A stretch of 64,000 nt of DNA from an uncultured Clostridia bacterium (lineage in GTDB: Bacteria > Bacillota > Clostridia > UBA1381), in assembly GCA_934501535.1 (NCBI GenBank), contig CAKSUM010000001.1, forward strand, positions 270,509-334,508. The letters are read 5' to 3'. Below are positions 24,401 to 34,000 of this stretch, piece by piece. The position numbers and the translations under genes are program-made. The notes under the pieces were generated by a model that saw nothing but the letters and a program-made list of their open reading frames with translations, had not been told where the DNA came from and searched no databases. Numbering within the stretch: position 1 is the first letter of the stretch; every line of letters begins with the position of its first letter.

Positions 24401-25215
24401 GCTGCCGGGTATTTCATGTTCGCGAGCATATCGGGGAGGTCATCATCGACAAAGCTGTCCGACCATGTATATGCAGTGTACGCCGAGCTGTACGGCGTCA
24501 GAGTTACCGTCCAGCTGACGCGGTTATTCTCCGTATCGAATGAAACGTCCCAGTGTGCGCTTTTGTATTCATATCCGAATTTTCCGTCATCTTTTCCGAA
24601 CGGACCGCAAATCGTCAAATTATTTGTATCGGTATTCACGTTCTCCGGAGTGTCCGGTAAAATTGAAGTATCTATCTTACCGTTACGGTACGAATAATTC
24701 TGATACTTCCGTACAAACGGTGTACGCACCCTTGTGGTTTTCTTATTATCGTCCTCCCACCAAGAGTCGCCGCCTATGTAAAAGCAGTACGCCGCCTGCT
24801 CGTTTCCGTCGGCAAGCAGTGCCGCCACCGAGCGCATACGGTCATTGGGCGACGGATTAATTACGTCAAAACTGATTTTTGTTATCTTCTCTATCGATAT
24901 CGCCCCCGTGTCTGCATTTACCATGGCATTCGGCGACGTATTGCCGGCATATACATACATAGTTCCGCCGTTTATCCACGCAGACGATTTTGCGCTGTCC
25001 GCTCCGTATATCACAGATGACGGCTTAAAGCTCATTTCACCGTCTTTGCACAAAATTCCGTTCATATTAAAGAGCATTTTATTATCCTGTGTATAATCGC
25101 TTGTATAATCCGAAAAATCAATAATCGGATTTTCTTCCGCCGCAGCAAAAATCTGCACCTGCATCGACGTCAGTATCAAAGACACCGCGGCAAAAAAAGA
25201 TAATATTCTTTTCAT
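21406..25215 (-). CDS. Secreted multimodular SGNH hydrolase with three unknown repeats
   Basis: 1269 residues. Signal peptide at 1-26 (MKRILSFFAAVSLILTSMQV). Residues about 30-835 hold three copies of a ~265-residue module, each containing a stretch like AHWDVSFDTENNRVSWTVTL and ending with MLANMKYPAAFG. The module is also found in the two neighbouring giants. Residues about 928-1110 form an SGNH/GDSL esterase: GDSLTEG (Ser ~937), GVGGRAV, GANDV (Asn ~1010) and DSVHL (Asp ~1093, His ~1096). Deacetylation or other de-esterification of pectin-type glycans is likely. A small C-terminal beta domain follows. No SLH domain, so it is probably released or held by partners. Confidence 0.82.
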   Translation of the reverse strand: MKRILSFFAAVSLILTSMQVQIFAAAEENPIIDFSDYTSDYTQDNKMLFNMNGILCKDGEMSFKPSSVIYGADSAKSSAWINGGTMYVYAGNTSPNAMVNADTGAISIEKITKISFDVINPSPNDRMRSVAALLADGNEQAAYCFYIGGDSWWEDDNKKTTRVRTPFVRKYQNYSYRNGKIDTSILPDTPENVNTDTNNLTICGPFGKDDGKFGYEYKSAHWDVSFDTENNRVSWTVTLTPYSSAYTAYTWSDSFVDDDLPDMLANMKYPAAFGAHTNTCGYANVRIYGKIAEKPLIYDDFTASTEYNSSNKLSFTDGIKNTVISSDGHSWFTSDRHFGANASNSKSWAEDGKLYVYAGNASKTAMSVMDIGGKNFEKITRIKFDVINPDTARQRAYVPLLLDSNQEACYAFNMEGDSWWSDNNAYTTRTYTPYVRKMNNVSYSGGSINTDIIYTGDNMLTQSSGGNITNKTICGPYGPSDGKFGNNYSTAQWDVEFDTDTNTVSWTVNVIPRDSEKPAYKWSDSFVDNSLSDMIDNAKYPIALGAGTNSMSISNVRIYGTYAQTPVISDDFDGYFDSPAASFAQRLTFEKAYTAGNTPKIAENDGYSWVMSDRINSQKPEGAYAFVKMNDLTENGLYVSGSSVFSPATVNLMQETRKIKRLTRVTVDAKPNNAGARPYLNLLVNKDQSSFYTFCTGVNGDGTANANREGRTEGTVNANTPFAVKYNWFSDETDTALGNTSHNSIVLSSGVLSADPADFTKAYSAVHYDVAFDYDANTVSWTTTLSYADGTKQKWSDSFKDSRLGEMADNAVYPVALGSLLAETRFYNLKLYGEMSESYVEKDNDSINVSFDAEEYGAEEMTLVTVFYDENGGFLNAETLHGNGITTAVYPADNVAYAEGYLFDGNEQGTLKDTFSSKRADMTIPAKKYKVACVGDSLTEGHGAKDACFKYPAVLQTLLGYEYEVKNFGVGGRAVTDYNTERNPQYISEAKYTESLEYNPDTVIIMLGANDVYEVTDSERSEVFYEEYKKLVSSYKNLSSNPQIYVMITPADNWQTDNVNLYQREPITRTAAELGAKLIDMRSLITDKKLLSDSVHLTNRGYTVLANEVYKAMMSDFNNIAYTDGSVVINPQNSVIGKMYAAGYKDGTLTGFKMFDRKIYSGNETTLDISSVTENSDEIKMFFWNGAEDMTPELTMSANFAPKVTVTGNAVSVEGRTNVSNGKAIICAYNSEGRLTYFKVADTDGDSVYHDTFACEDAYEIYVNGVKIK

Positions 25216-25317
25216 TAATCTTCCTCCCTTTTATTAAAACTTATAGCACTCCGCAATGCGGCAAAAATCCGCCGTGAGTACTGCTCAGCCGATTTTCGCC
25301 GCGGCAGCAGAGTGTAT

Positions 25318-28164
25318 TTATCTGTCAAAATTGTAAATAACGTATTGTCTGCCTGCGCCCATGTACGCCCTTACCACAACCTTCGACGCGCGCTTTGTTC
25401 CGTACTGCTTGACCGAACGCAAATCGTCGATTGAACCGTTGCGCACGGTTATTTTGCCGCCATCTTCCTCATACAGGATTACGCCGCCCATCATCCATGC
25501 GTCGCTCGCCATGTATCCGGTCGCGCGGATTTCACGTTTATCCCCGTCGGTGAACGCTCCTCTTTGCAGGACAAACTCACGCGTGCCCAGCACTTCGTAG
25601 ACTTCAAAAAAGTCATTGTAATACTCGTCATTTGTATGAACCGCGTCTCTCACATCGGGCAGGGTTGACGGACTTATTTTATTTCCGTTATATAACAGAT
25701 TTTTGATTTTTGTTACTTCATAGGTTTCGTTAGAACCGTAAAGGTAAATCATTTGACCCTTTTCCACGCCGTTCATGATGTTCAGGTCCTCCGACCAGTA
25801 CTCTTTTACCGTACCCATCTGCGCTACGCGTATTTTCAGTACGGGCTGACCGTCATCGTTTATCCCAACGGTGGTTCTGTCAAACATTACCGGAGCAAGA
25901 TTTCCGCTGTAGCTTGTACCCATTTCGTCCTCAGACGCCGTATCATCATACCACACTGCAAGCTGCGGTTTTAAATCATCTGCGTCAAAAATGTCCATTT
26001 CCACATTGCGGTAAGTTGTGCCGGAGCTTATCGTCACACGCTTGAATTTTTCGGTATCTGCCGTTTCGGTTGTCGGCACTTTGAAAACCTTAAGCGGTGT
26101 AAAATATCTTCCGCGCCAGGTTTCAACCGCATCGCAAAGCAACGCATGGCTTGAACTTTCCGAATAAAACCTCTGTCCTGCCGTTTCCATGCGGCGGAGA
26201 TGATTTTCGGCATAACCTGCCGCAACTCCCTTTTCGGCGGTTACGGTTTCAAACTCCTCCAGCTCATCATTTTCATTCATCTTATATTTTACCGGCTGCT
26301 GATACTCAAAACCGTGCCCCATAAAGCTCGCCGATTCGGTCAGCTTCTGCGCAATTTTTATCGGTTTTATCCGTATCCCGTTGATACGTAAATTATCCGC
26401 GAGTTTATATTTCCCGGTTTTTCCGCCTTCGGTCAGCATCATTACGTTGTTCACCGCGTCATCGTCACCGAAATACACCTTGATTATGTATCCGTAGTGC
26501 CATTCCTTGTCTGTTTCTTTTAAAGCCGCGATGTTCCCCATGCAGTCGAGCATAAATTCCGTTTCTTCCGAAATTAATATGTCCGCCCATGCACTGTCAA
26601 AGCAGTTGCTTGCCGCAACCGTATACGTGCCGCAATCAAGCGTTATTTCAAAATCTTCTTTATTTTTATTCAAAATCTTTCCCGAAACGGTATTCTGTGA
26701 GCATATTATTTTAATAAAGCAGACGCCCTTTCGCGGAATAATGTTGTTTCCGCTCCGTTCAAGACCTCCGTACGGGACAGCAACGCTTATTATGCTGTTC
26801 TTTGAAATTCCGGATAAGCTGTATTTTCCGCTGCTGTCCTCTACGGTGCTTTTTTTGCCGCTGCTGTCATAAACTTCAACATATGATGTGCTGAAATCAA
26901 TACTTATCATTCCGCTGTCCGCAAAATAAATCTCCCCGTTTTCTCCCGATACGGCTGCGTTTTTTATGTGATAATTATTGTATTCCTCTATAATTGCCAC
27001 AGAATATGCCGCACCTAAATCATTTGAAACAACAGTTATTTTTCCGTCACCAATCTCGAATATATCATTACCGTAATCGGCGGTCGGCACCATACCGTTA
27101 TAAATCAGCGTATATTCGGGAGCGAGCTTAACCTGTTTGCTGCGTCCGCCGCTGCTGTATGATATAACACCGTTTTGACAGCTCGGTTCATCGGCAGCCA
27201 ATATGATTTTTTCCGTGACATTCTTATCCGCTGCCGCATAAATTAAATCTGAGCTGTCATTATCGTACCAGAAAATCATTTTGTATCCCAGATACCGATT
27301 AAATCTCCCCTCGGGGTCATGATAATATCTGCCGTTGATTACGAGATTATCCGACCTTACAATATTGCCGTTCAGGTCACAGATGTTATTCTGCGTCACA
27401 ATTCCCGTGTCTTGGCATACATTATGATACTTCAGCATTACCGTTTCACCGCTGCCGCCGACCGTAAATGTACCGTTGATGTAATCTGCCGACGCAACCG
27501 GCGCGGAAAGCGCCTTATACAGCATTTTTGCAAATTCCATTCTGGTCAGCGCCTTTCGGTTTCCCACATGCACGTTTTTCGTTATATTCAGTCTGTCCGC
27601 AATTTCATAATATCCGCTTAAATAACCCCCTGCAAGCGAGCAGTATTTCTCGGTATATCCCAGCGCATGAACCAGCATTATTATAGCTTCTTCATAGCTT
27701 AAAACGCTGTCGGGGTTAAAAGTGTTAGTAGGGTATCCGCTGATGATGCCGTTTTCAATCGCGGCATATACGGCATTTTTCTTTTCATAATCTTCCGTCA
27801 CATCGTACAGCATACCCTCGCCCGGTGTATATTCCCTGTTTTCAAAGTCGATTGCGACAAGCTTTAATATACATTCAAGCGCGTCAATGCGGCTTATGAA
27901 AACCTGCGGCTTAAAATTATTCGCGGAATATGCGCCCATTATTCCCAGTTCTCTTAAAATGCCGATTTCTCTCATATCGTCCGCGTCATCGTAGAAAATA
28001 CCTGCCTCAACGGCGGACTGAACTTCCTCTTTCGGGGCTTCGGTCAAAACGCCGTCCTTATATTCATCACCGGGACGGAACTCCGCGTCCTCTGCCGCGG
28101 AAATTCCCGACCCCTGCAGGGCAGCTGCGCACGCAAGCAATATAGCCGCTATTCTTTTTTTCAT
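25318..28164 (-). CDS. Secreted SLH-domain surface protein, unknown
   Basis: 948 residues. Signal peptide at 1-24 (MKKRIAAILLACAAALQGSG). Three degenerate SLH repeats occupy about residues 60-225, at the N-terminus (ENGIISGYPTNTFNPDSVLS is the clearest). These normally bind pyruvylated secondary wall polysaccharide. The remaining ~700 residues are beta-rich with many short strands and no catalytic motif that I recognise; they could be a scaffold or a binding surface. It starts 5 bases after the arabinofuranosidase-like gene stop, so the genes are one operon. The 102 bases before the next gene contain GC-rich inverted sequence but no clear T-run. Confidence 0.78.
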   Translation of the reverse strand: MKKRIAAILLACAAALQGSGISAAEDAEFRPGDEYKDGVLTEAPKEEVQSAVEAGIFYDDADDMREIGILRELGIMGAYSANNFKPQVFISRIDALECILKLVAIDFENREYTPGEGMLYDVTEDYEKKNAVYAAIENGIISGYPTNTFNPDSVLSYEEAIIMLVHALGYTEKYCSLAGGYLSGYYEIADRLNITKNVHVGNRKALTRMEFAKMLYKALSAPVASADYINGTFTVGGSGETVMLKYHNVCQDTGIVTQNNICDLNGNIVRSDNLVINGRYYHDPEGRFNRYLGYKMIFWYDNDSSDLIYAAADKNVTEKIILAADEPSCQNGVISYSSGGRSKQVKLAPEYTLIYNGMVPTADYGNDIFEIGDGKITVVSNDLGAAYSVAIIEEYNNYHIKNAAVSGENGEIYFADSGMISIDFSTSYVEVYDSSGKKSTVEDSSGKYSLSGISKNSIISVAVPYGGLERSGNNIIPRKGVCFIKIICSQNTVSGKILNKNKEDFEITLDCGTYTVAASNCFDSAWADILISEETEFMLDCMGNIAALKETDKEWHYGYIIKVYFGDDDAVNNVMMLTEGGKTGKYKLADNLRINGIRIKPIKIAQKLTESASFMGHGFEYQQPVKYKMNENDELEEFETVTAEKGVAAGYAENHLRRMETAGQRFYSESSSHALLCDAVETWRGRYFTPLKVFKVPTTETADTEKFKRVTISSGTTYRNVEMDIFDADDLKPQLAVWYDDTASEDEMGTSYSGNLAPVMFDRTTVGINDDGQPVLKIRVAQMGTVKEYWSEDLNIMNGVEKGQMIYLYGSNETYEVTKIKNLLYNGNKISPSTLPDVRDAVHTNDEYYNDFFEVYEVLGTREFVLQRGAFTDGDKREIRATGYMASDAWMMGGVILYEEDGGKITVRNGSIDDLRSVKQYGTKRASKVVVRAYMGAGRQYVIYNFDR

Positions 28165-28169
28165 TGTCT

Positions 28170-30455
28170 TTACCCCTTTCTTTCCTTAAACAGCTGATAT
28201 ATAACTGACGCCGCTTCTGCTCTTGTCACAGCTTTATCGGTTTTTAAGCACCCGTTTTCATAAAGTCTGTTGAGATATTTCTTTCCTATACAATATGCAA
28301 AGGCAGGCTTGTATTCCTCCGGAATATCACTGTACTGACCCGGTATCACGCTTGCATCATATGCGGCATCTCCGCAGGAAACCCCGTATTTATAAAGCAT
28401 CTCACAAAGCTCCGGTACCGTGACGGCATTATTCGGATAAAAGCTTTTGCCGTTTTCCATACCTTCAAAATAGAGTGCGTTGGCAAATTGAGCATACCAG
28501 TCACCTTCGCCGACATCGTCATAAACGCTCCCGGCGTAATCCGGCAGATTTAAGGTTTTACACAGCATTGCCGCAAGCTGTGCTTTCGTCAAAGCGTCAT
28601 CGGGATAAAATTCGGTGTCCGTCTTGCCCGAAACGATACCTTTATCCTTTAAGTATGCAATTTCATTTTTTGCCCAATGATTTTCGGTATCGGAAAATGC
28701 ACTGTCCATTTCTTCGGCGGTATCGTTTTGCGCGTCATCTTCCGCCTCGCCCGTCAACGCAGTTATGTTGTCGCCTGTTTCCAGCGTCAGCACAACTATA
28801 CACTGAGGATCCATATGATATTTACTGAAATTCGGCTCATTTTTTTCGGTTGTTTCTATTGTTGTAAGCGCGTCACATGCCGTATTATACGCAAAAGTCG
28901 CAAGATTAGGTGCGGTCAGCTTGCTTTCTCCGATAAGTGTGTAATTTACTCCGCCGAAATTAAAGTCTATATTCAAATCCCGGTGGTCCAGCTTATTGGT
29001 CAGAAAAATTTTAAGCTGATTTTTGCCCTTTCTCATGACAACGTTGGAAAAGGTTTCACCTTTATAAATGTCAAACTCCTTGTCCTCATCGCCTTTCCAG
29101 CACCACGGTGAATCTATTATTCTGTCGCCCAGATTTGCCTGGTACATGGTATAGAGTTTCTCCGTCGGCGTTTCGAGCCACTCTGTGTTATTCTTGAGTG
29201 ACCAGAACCCCCACAGATGATACTGACACAGCGAATGTAAAACATTGCCTGCATACCATTCGCGCTGCATTGCCAGGTTTAAAAAGTGCGATGTGGAAAT
29301 AGCTGCCTTAAAATCATTTGAACCCGGGAAATCATTATGTGGAGGATCCCATTTTGCGCCCTCCGTACCAAGGATTTTTATGTCTTTCAGATTTCCGTTT
29401 TCATCGCGTATGTCTTTTTCTTTTACAATATCATCAATTTCTTTTTTTATAATATCGATAAACCATAAATTCATTTCGGAGGTGTTTCCGTCATAGTACG
29501 GGTGGAATGCGAACATATCGATAACATCAGCCAGATACGGCACAGTCTTTCGGTGCCACGAACGCCAGTTTGCGTCATCATCTTCATCAGCAGACATTCT
29601 TCCCCACGGCGCCGTGGTGCATGACATACAGATTTTAGCCTCCGGATCAACCCGTTTTATCGCTTCAATCTGAGGCCGGACAGCATTGATGTACCACTGT
29701 CTGCCTTCCTCTGTGTATTTATCAACCTCATTGCCCATTTCCCAGCAAAAAACCTTTACGGGGTTTTCTATACCGTACTGTGCTCTCTTCTTTCCCCATT
29801 CCGTTGTCGGTGGGTCAAGCAGCAGGTGCGCAAAATTTTCCACTTCATCAACCGTATAAACATACGGAGAAATACAAGGCATAAATTCAGCGTCCGGATT
29901 ATTTGCATAAATCATTTTGAGCTGCTCGATTATTCCCATTCGGTACGCCGGTGAACCCTCAAATCCGGCATACAAGCCATCGGTTACGGCAGGCGTGGCT
30001 TTTCTTGACTTAAGTTCGCCCAGGGTATACAGAAAATTCACGTGGTTGGCGGTAGTGCCGCCCCATCTGAACAGCGGAACATCACAAACCTTATTCTGAT
30101 ACTCCAAAAAATCCTCTCGCAGTTCTCCGTCCTCAAAAAACTTATCGTAAACATCTTCGGCTTCATTATGGACACCGAACAGCTCCCTGTGAAGCTCTCT
30201 CGTTGCTCCGTAATTTACATGAACAGTAAGCTCACCCGTTTCATTAATAACATCGCGCTGCTCAAAGCTCAGTATTTCATATGCTTTTTCGTCATTTGCG
30301 TTAAAACCGCTCGCATCATTTCTGTATCCGGTATCCTTAAGAAACCATTCGGTTAATTCATCAAATGTCATGGATTTATTTTGAGCGAACACTCCATACT
30401 GAGGCAGCATTGCTCCCGCCAAAAACAGACATAGCAGCCTGTGTGCTTTCTTCAT
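28170..30455 (-). CDS. SLH-anchored GH clan-A enzyme, alpha-L-arabinofuranosidase-like
   Basis: 761 residues. Signal peptide 1-24. The TIM barrel (about 70-480) contains LFRWGGTTANHVNF, the acid/base pair in FCWEMGNEVDKY (Glu ~243) and the probable nucleophile in ILGTEGAKW (Glu ~365). The 122-residue spacing fits retaining clan GH-A enzymes such as GH51 or GH39. MFAFHPYYDG is typical of this group. Three SLH repeats (about 595-760) tether it to the cell wall. With araD and a kinase downstream, release of arabinose from arabinan or arabinoxylan at the cell surface is the likely role. Its ATG overlaps the stop of the preceding gene by one base. Confidence 0.8.
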   Translation of the reverse strand: MKKAHRLLCLFLAGAMLPQYGVFAQNKSMTFDELTEWFLKDTGYRNDASGFNANDEKAYEILSFEQRDVINETGELTVHVNYGATRELHRELFGVHNEAEDVYDKFFEDGELREDFLEYQNKVCDVPLFRWGGTTANHVNFLYTLGELKSRKATPAVTDGLYAGFEGSPAYRMGIIEQLKMIYANNPDAEFMPCISPYVYTVDEVENFAHLLLDPPTTEWGKKRAQYGIENPVKVFCWEMGNEVDKYTEEGRQWYINAVRPQIEAIKRVDPEAKICMSCTTAPWGRMSADEDDDANWRSWHRKTVPYLADVIDMFAFHPYYDGNTSEMNLWFIDIIKKEIDDIVKEKDIRDENGNLKDIKILGTEGAKWDPPHNDFPGSNDFKAAISTSHFLNLAMQREWYAGNVLHSLCQYHLWGFWSLKNNTEWLETPTEKLYTMYQANLGDRIIDSPWCWKGDEDKEFDIYKGETFSNVVMRKGKNQLKIFLTNKLDHRDLNIDFNFGGVNYTLIGESKLTAPNLATFAYNTACDALTTIETTEKNEPNFSKYHMDPQCIVVLTLETGDNITALTGEAEDDAQNDTAEEMDSAFSDTENHWAKNEIAYLKDKGIVSGKTDTEFYPDDALTKAQLAAMLCKTLNLPDYAGSVYDDVGEGDWYAQFANALYFEGMENGKSFYPNNAVTVPELCEMLYKYGVSCGDAAYDASVIPGQYSDIPEEYKPAFAYCIGKKYLNRLYENGCLKTDKAVTRAEAASVIYQLFKERKG

Positions 30456-33400
30456 TACTTCGCCTCCTTCTCCGACGCCGTAATCGCCCTGTACAGTATC
30501 ACCGCCGCTTCGGCACGCGTCGCGTCCGACTTCGGGTTAAATCTGCCGTCCGCACCTGATACTATACCTGCTGCCTGCAGCTTTAAAACCGCCGCTTTCG
30601 CCCATTGGCTTATTTCGTTTTCGTCCTCAAAGCGATTGATTGACGCATCGGTTTGCGTTTTTCTCCCGGCAATTTGCAGCGCGCGGTATATTATTGACGC
30701 CATTTCCTCTCTTGTCACGGGGTTTTCCGGCATGAACATTCCGTCCGCACCAGATGCAATCCCCAATTTTTTCGCGGTGCCCACCGCACTGCAGAACCAG
30801 TCATTTTCGTTAACATCGGAAAATTCCGGTGCGGCATCTTCTTCAATTTCAAAGCCCACGACAGCTATTGTCATTCTTGTAAATTCAGCGCGTGTGATTT
30901 TATTTCCCGGCATAAACGAATTATCGCCGTATCCTGCCGCAGCCTTTTTAGCCGTCAGAAACCTTATCGCTTCGTATCCCCAAAAGTCTGTATCAACATC
31001 GCTGTACAGTTCGGTTTTCGGCACCAAGGTTCCGTCCTCATTCGGCTGAACCGTGCCCGGTGATACCGTCAGAGGAACACCGCCTCCGGGCTTTAACGAA
31101 CTGCTGCTTCCTCCTCCGCCGCCCCCCTGCGGGCCGGCGCTCTGCTGCTCTTTATACGAATTTATAAAGTTTTGCAAATCGACCAGACTTGCAATATTGT
31201 TCTTTTGATTAACGAGCATTTTTGCAAATAAATTCTTATCCGCAATTGCATTAAATTTTGCCGCGTTATATCCTATAACGGCGGCGTTGTCCGTAATCAG
31301 CCCCAATGCAAACGCAGGCGACTGAGTATTTTTTAAATTAAACAGTATTCTGTCTGTATTGTATCTGTTAATAAACTCGCCGTAATTTCTGAAATTTTTA
31401 TTTGTAAGGTCATTCAGAATATCGCTCTGTCGGTTTTTAAAGTATTTGTCGGTTATATCTATACAGAAAATTTCCGCATTTTCCGAAATTGCCGCCATAA
31501 CGTCCTCTGCCGAGGAAAGATTTAAAACAGCTCCTGTTTTCAGCTCTCTGAGCAGCGTCTTTTCAAACGCATATATGTCATCAAGATTTGTAAAGGTAAA
31601 TCCTTCGTAAGTCAGCAGCCTTTCTGCCAGTCCGTGGCAGTCCGACGGAGAAATGTTCAAAAGCTCATCATCGGTTATCGCGTCGATTTTCCCGAGGTCC
31701 GTCCCGATAAAGTTGATTACAGACTGCATGCTGTTATTTTCGATTGCATTGTTAAGCACATCGGCTATCTGCTGCTGCGATGCAATGTAATCCCTCATGA
31801 CCTGTTCGTCTCCGCTTTCAATAGCCTTGGTGAGCGGACCTACAACGCGTATATTTACACACATTTTCTCCCCGTCCGCATTTTGCACCGATAATACAGT
31901 CTTGCCGTCCGCAATTCCCGTTACGTTTCCATATGTGTCAACCGAGGCGATTTTGCCGTCGGCGACCGTAAATTCTGCTTCCAGTCCCTCAATTACGGGA
32001 ATTTTTCCGCCTATTACCGGATAGAAATATTTTGTGCCGCCTTTCTCCACATCAAAAGTCTTATCTTCGGTTTGGATCATAACCGCAAGACCCTCAACCA
32101 CGTTGCCCGGAAGTTTTATGTATTTATATGCCTTATCATTATTTTCATTCAGCCATTCGGCATTGCTGTCTACCGTAAACGTGTCATAGCTGACGCCGTC
32201 GGAGGACAATCCGAACTGCATGCCAGGGAAATCATATGCATAAACCTTTCTCACAGGCATCGTGCCGTCATTTTCAAGCTCCGTCACAAAGTTTTCGTCC
32301 TGCGCGCGACCCTCCGAAATATCGGTGTAGAACGTATTGTACGGTTCGCCCATTCCGCCGGTATAGTATTCCCCGCCCTCATATTCAACGTCGGTTACAT
32401 ATCCGGCAATGCCGCTGCCCAGTCCCGATACAGCAAACGGAAATTTTGCATTTTTCAGAATTTCATCGCTGTCAGTAAATTTTCCGCTCCATTTCAAACT
32501 TCCGCAGACTGCGGTATAATACACCGTATTCCCCTCTGTACGTATGCTCCAATCAACGGCGTTTGTACGGCTGTTCCAGCCGTTTTCCGCCGTGTCATGC
32601 GCAACAAGCGTTTTTGCACCGTTTTTGTACTTGATAACTGCCGGGCAAAATCTTGCGCTGTTATCGGTCAGGAACGGCGCCGCCGCCTTATCGCCGGCCT
32701 GTCCGAACAGATAAAAGCTTTCTTCGTCACCGCTTATAAAGGCAGAAACACCCGAGAACATTCCGACCCTCTCCGATTTAAATTTCAAAGTTCTTACATT
32801 CGTATCGGGCAGCTCCTCCGACGGCACAAAATTAACCGAGCTTAAATCGGTTTCCGAGCCGCCTGCACCCAGTGCTCCCTTATTCACGTCAACATGTGTT
32901 TTTCCGTTAACCGAAATTCCCGTTTCTTCTCCCTCAATATCCATGTAAACCCTGATATTGTCAAATGACGCGTCATTCAGCGCAACTCCCGACGCCATAG
33001 GATATTTTGCATTTTTCATAAGCTGCGGCAGCTCGGGATCCGTAACGCTTCCGCGCCACGTCTGTGCCGATAATCCGCTGTCTTTCGGGTTAACGGTTAC
33101 CTCCCAGCTGATTGCACCGGTCTGCTCGTCCAGTTGTATATCCCAATGCGCGTCTGTGTACGGATAACCGAATTTATCCGGCTGACCTGCTCCGTACGGG
33201 GCGGATATTACACCGTTATTCCCCAGGCCGATTACGCTTCCGCTCGTATCCCGTTCATTATTTTTTATTTTCATAACAAACGGAGTATATCCGTAGTACA
33301 GCTTAACCGGGTCGGTTTCCCATGTATCGTTCGTGGCGATACAAAAAGCGTAATATGTATCCTCCTCGTCATTAACAAGCAGGTTTATGTACGGACGGGT

Positions 33401-33961
33401 ATGAATATTGTTATTCGCACGTCCCGTGTTATTGGAAACATCTGCGCTTACCCTGTTCAGGCTCTTAAGCTTTTTATCGCCCATATCCAAATTAAGCGTT
33501 GTAAGAACATACTTGTTTCCGCCGTACATGCACATTTTTCCGTTGTTTAAAAATATGCGCGCGGTATCGGTATGGTTTGCGCCCTGATGCTTTGCTGACA
33601 GCCTCCATGAATATCCGCCGCCGTCCAAAAAAACGTTTCCGGCAGCGTTCAGATATTGCAGACCGCTGTCATATGTATTGTGTTCCGTTGTGTAGCCTTC
33701 AAAATCATCCGCAACAGCCGGATTGATATTTTTTCCGTTGCGCACCGATGACGGAATCCACGCACCGCTGCCATTTTCACACACCTTTTCCGCCACATTC
33801 GCAAAATCGGTGACATCAACAACCGCATTGCTGCTGTCATATCCCGAAAAATCATCTGCATACGCCGTGTAATTGTCCGGTTTTTGTGCATAAACCGGGT
33901 TTATGCACAAAACCGTCAGCGCCGATGCTATTAAAAGTGAAATGTTTCTTTTTATGTTCAT
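30455..33961 (-). CDS. SLH-anchored multimodular surface protein with the shared repeat
   Basis: 1168 residues. Signal peptide 1-25. After a partial copy, one full repeat module (about 95-345; AHWDIQLDEQTGAISWEVTV) and a second, shorter one (about 365-540) match modules in the flanking proteins. Residues ~540-935 contain an invasin-like Big segment (VIEGLEAEFTVADGKIASVD) and helical sequence. A glycine/serine linker (GGGGGGSSSSLKPGGG, ~945) leads to three well-formed SLH repeats (about 985-1160). No catalytic site seen; probably a surface carbohydrate-binding protein. Confidence 0.8.
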   Translation of the reverse strand: MNIKRNISLLIASALTVLCINPVYAQKPDNYTAYADDFSGYDSSNAVVDVTDFANVAEKVCENGSGAWIPSSVRNGKNINPAVADDFEGYTTEHNTYDSGLQYLNAAGNVFLDGGGYSWRLSAKHQGANHTDTARIFLNNGKMCMYGGNKYVLTTLNLDMGDKKLKSLNRVSADVSNNTGRANNNIHTRPYINLLVNDEEDTYYAFCIATNDTWETDPVKLYYGYTPFVMKIKNNERDTSGSVIGLGNNGVISAPYGAGQPDKFGYPYTDAHWDIQLDEQTGAISWEVTVNPKDSGLSAQTWRGSVTDPELPQLMKNAKYPMASGVALNDASFDNIRVYMDIEGEETGISVNGKTHVDVNKGALGAGGSETDLSSVNFVPSEELPDTNVRTLKFKSERVGMFSGVSAFISGDEESFYLFGQAGDKAAAPFLTDNSARFCPAVIKYKNGAKTLVAHDTAENGWNSRTNAVDWSIRTEGNTVYYTAVCGSLKWSGKFTDSDEILKNAKFPFAVSGLGSGIAGYVTDVEYEGGEYYTGGMGEPYNTFYTDISEGRAQDENFVTELENDGTMPVRKVYAYDFPGMQFGLSSDGVSYDTFTVDSNAEWLNENNDKAYKYIKLPGNVVEGLAVMIQTEDKTFDVEKGGTKYFYPVIGGKIPVIEGLEAEFTVADGKIASVDTYGNVTGIADGKTVLSVQNADGEKMCVNIRVVGPLTKAIESGDEQVMRDYIASQQQIADVLNNAIENNSMQSVINFIGTDLGKIDAITDDELLNISPSDCHGLAERLLTYEGFTFTNLDDIYAFEKTLLRELKTGAVLNLSSAEDVMAAISENAEIFCIDITDKYFKNRQSDILNDLTNKNFRNYGEFINRYNTDRILFNLKNTQSPAFALGLITDNAAVIGYNAAKFNAIADKNLFAKMLVNQKNNIASLVDLQNFINSYKEQQSAGPQGGGGGGSSSSLKPGGGVPLTVSPGTVQPNEDGTLVPKTELYSDVDTDFWGYEAIRFLTAKKAAAGYGDNSFMPGNKITRAEFTRMTIAVVGFEIEEDAAPEFSDVNENDWFCSAVGTAKKLGIASGADGMFMPENPVTREEMASIIYRALQIAGRKTQTDASINRFEDENEISQWAKAAVLKLQAAGIVSGADGRFNPKSDATRAEAAVILYRAITASEKEAK

Positions 33962-34000
33962 TGTTTCCTCCTCCGGGCAGCAAACAGAAAGTTTATCCCC

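Noticed and set aside
23552..25096. Several plus-strand frames over the SGNH giant
   Set aside because: Antisense shadows of a GC-rich-wobble coding region on the minus strand.
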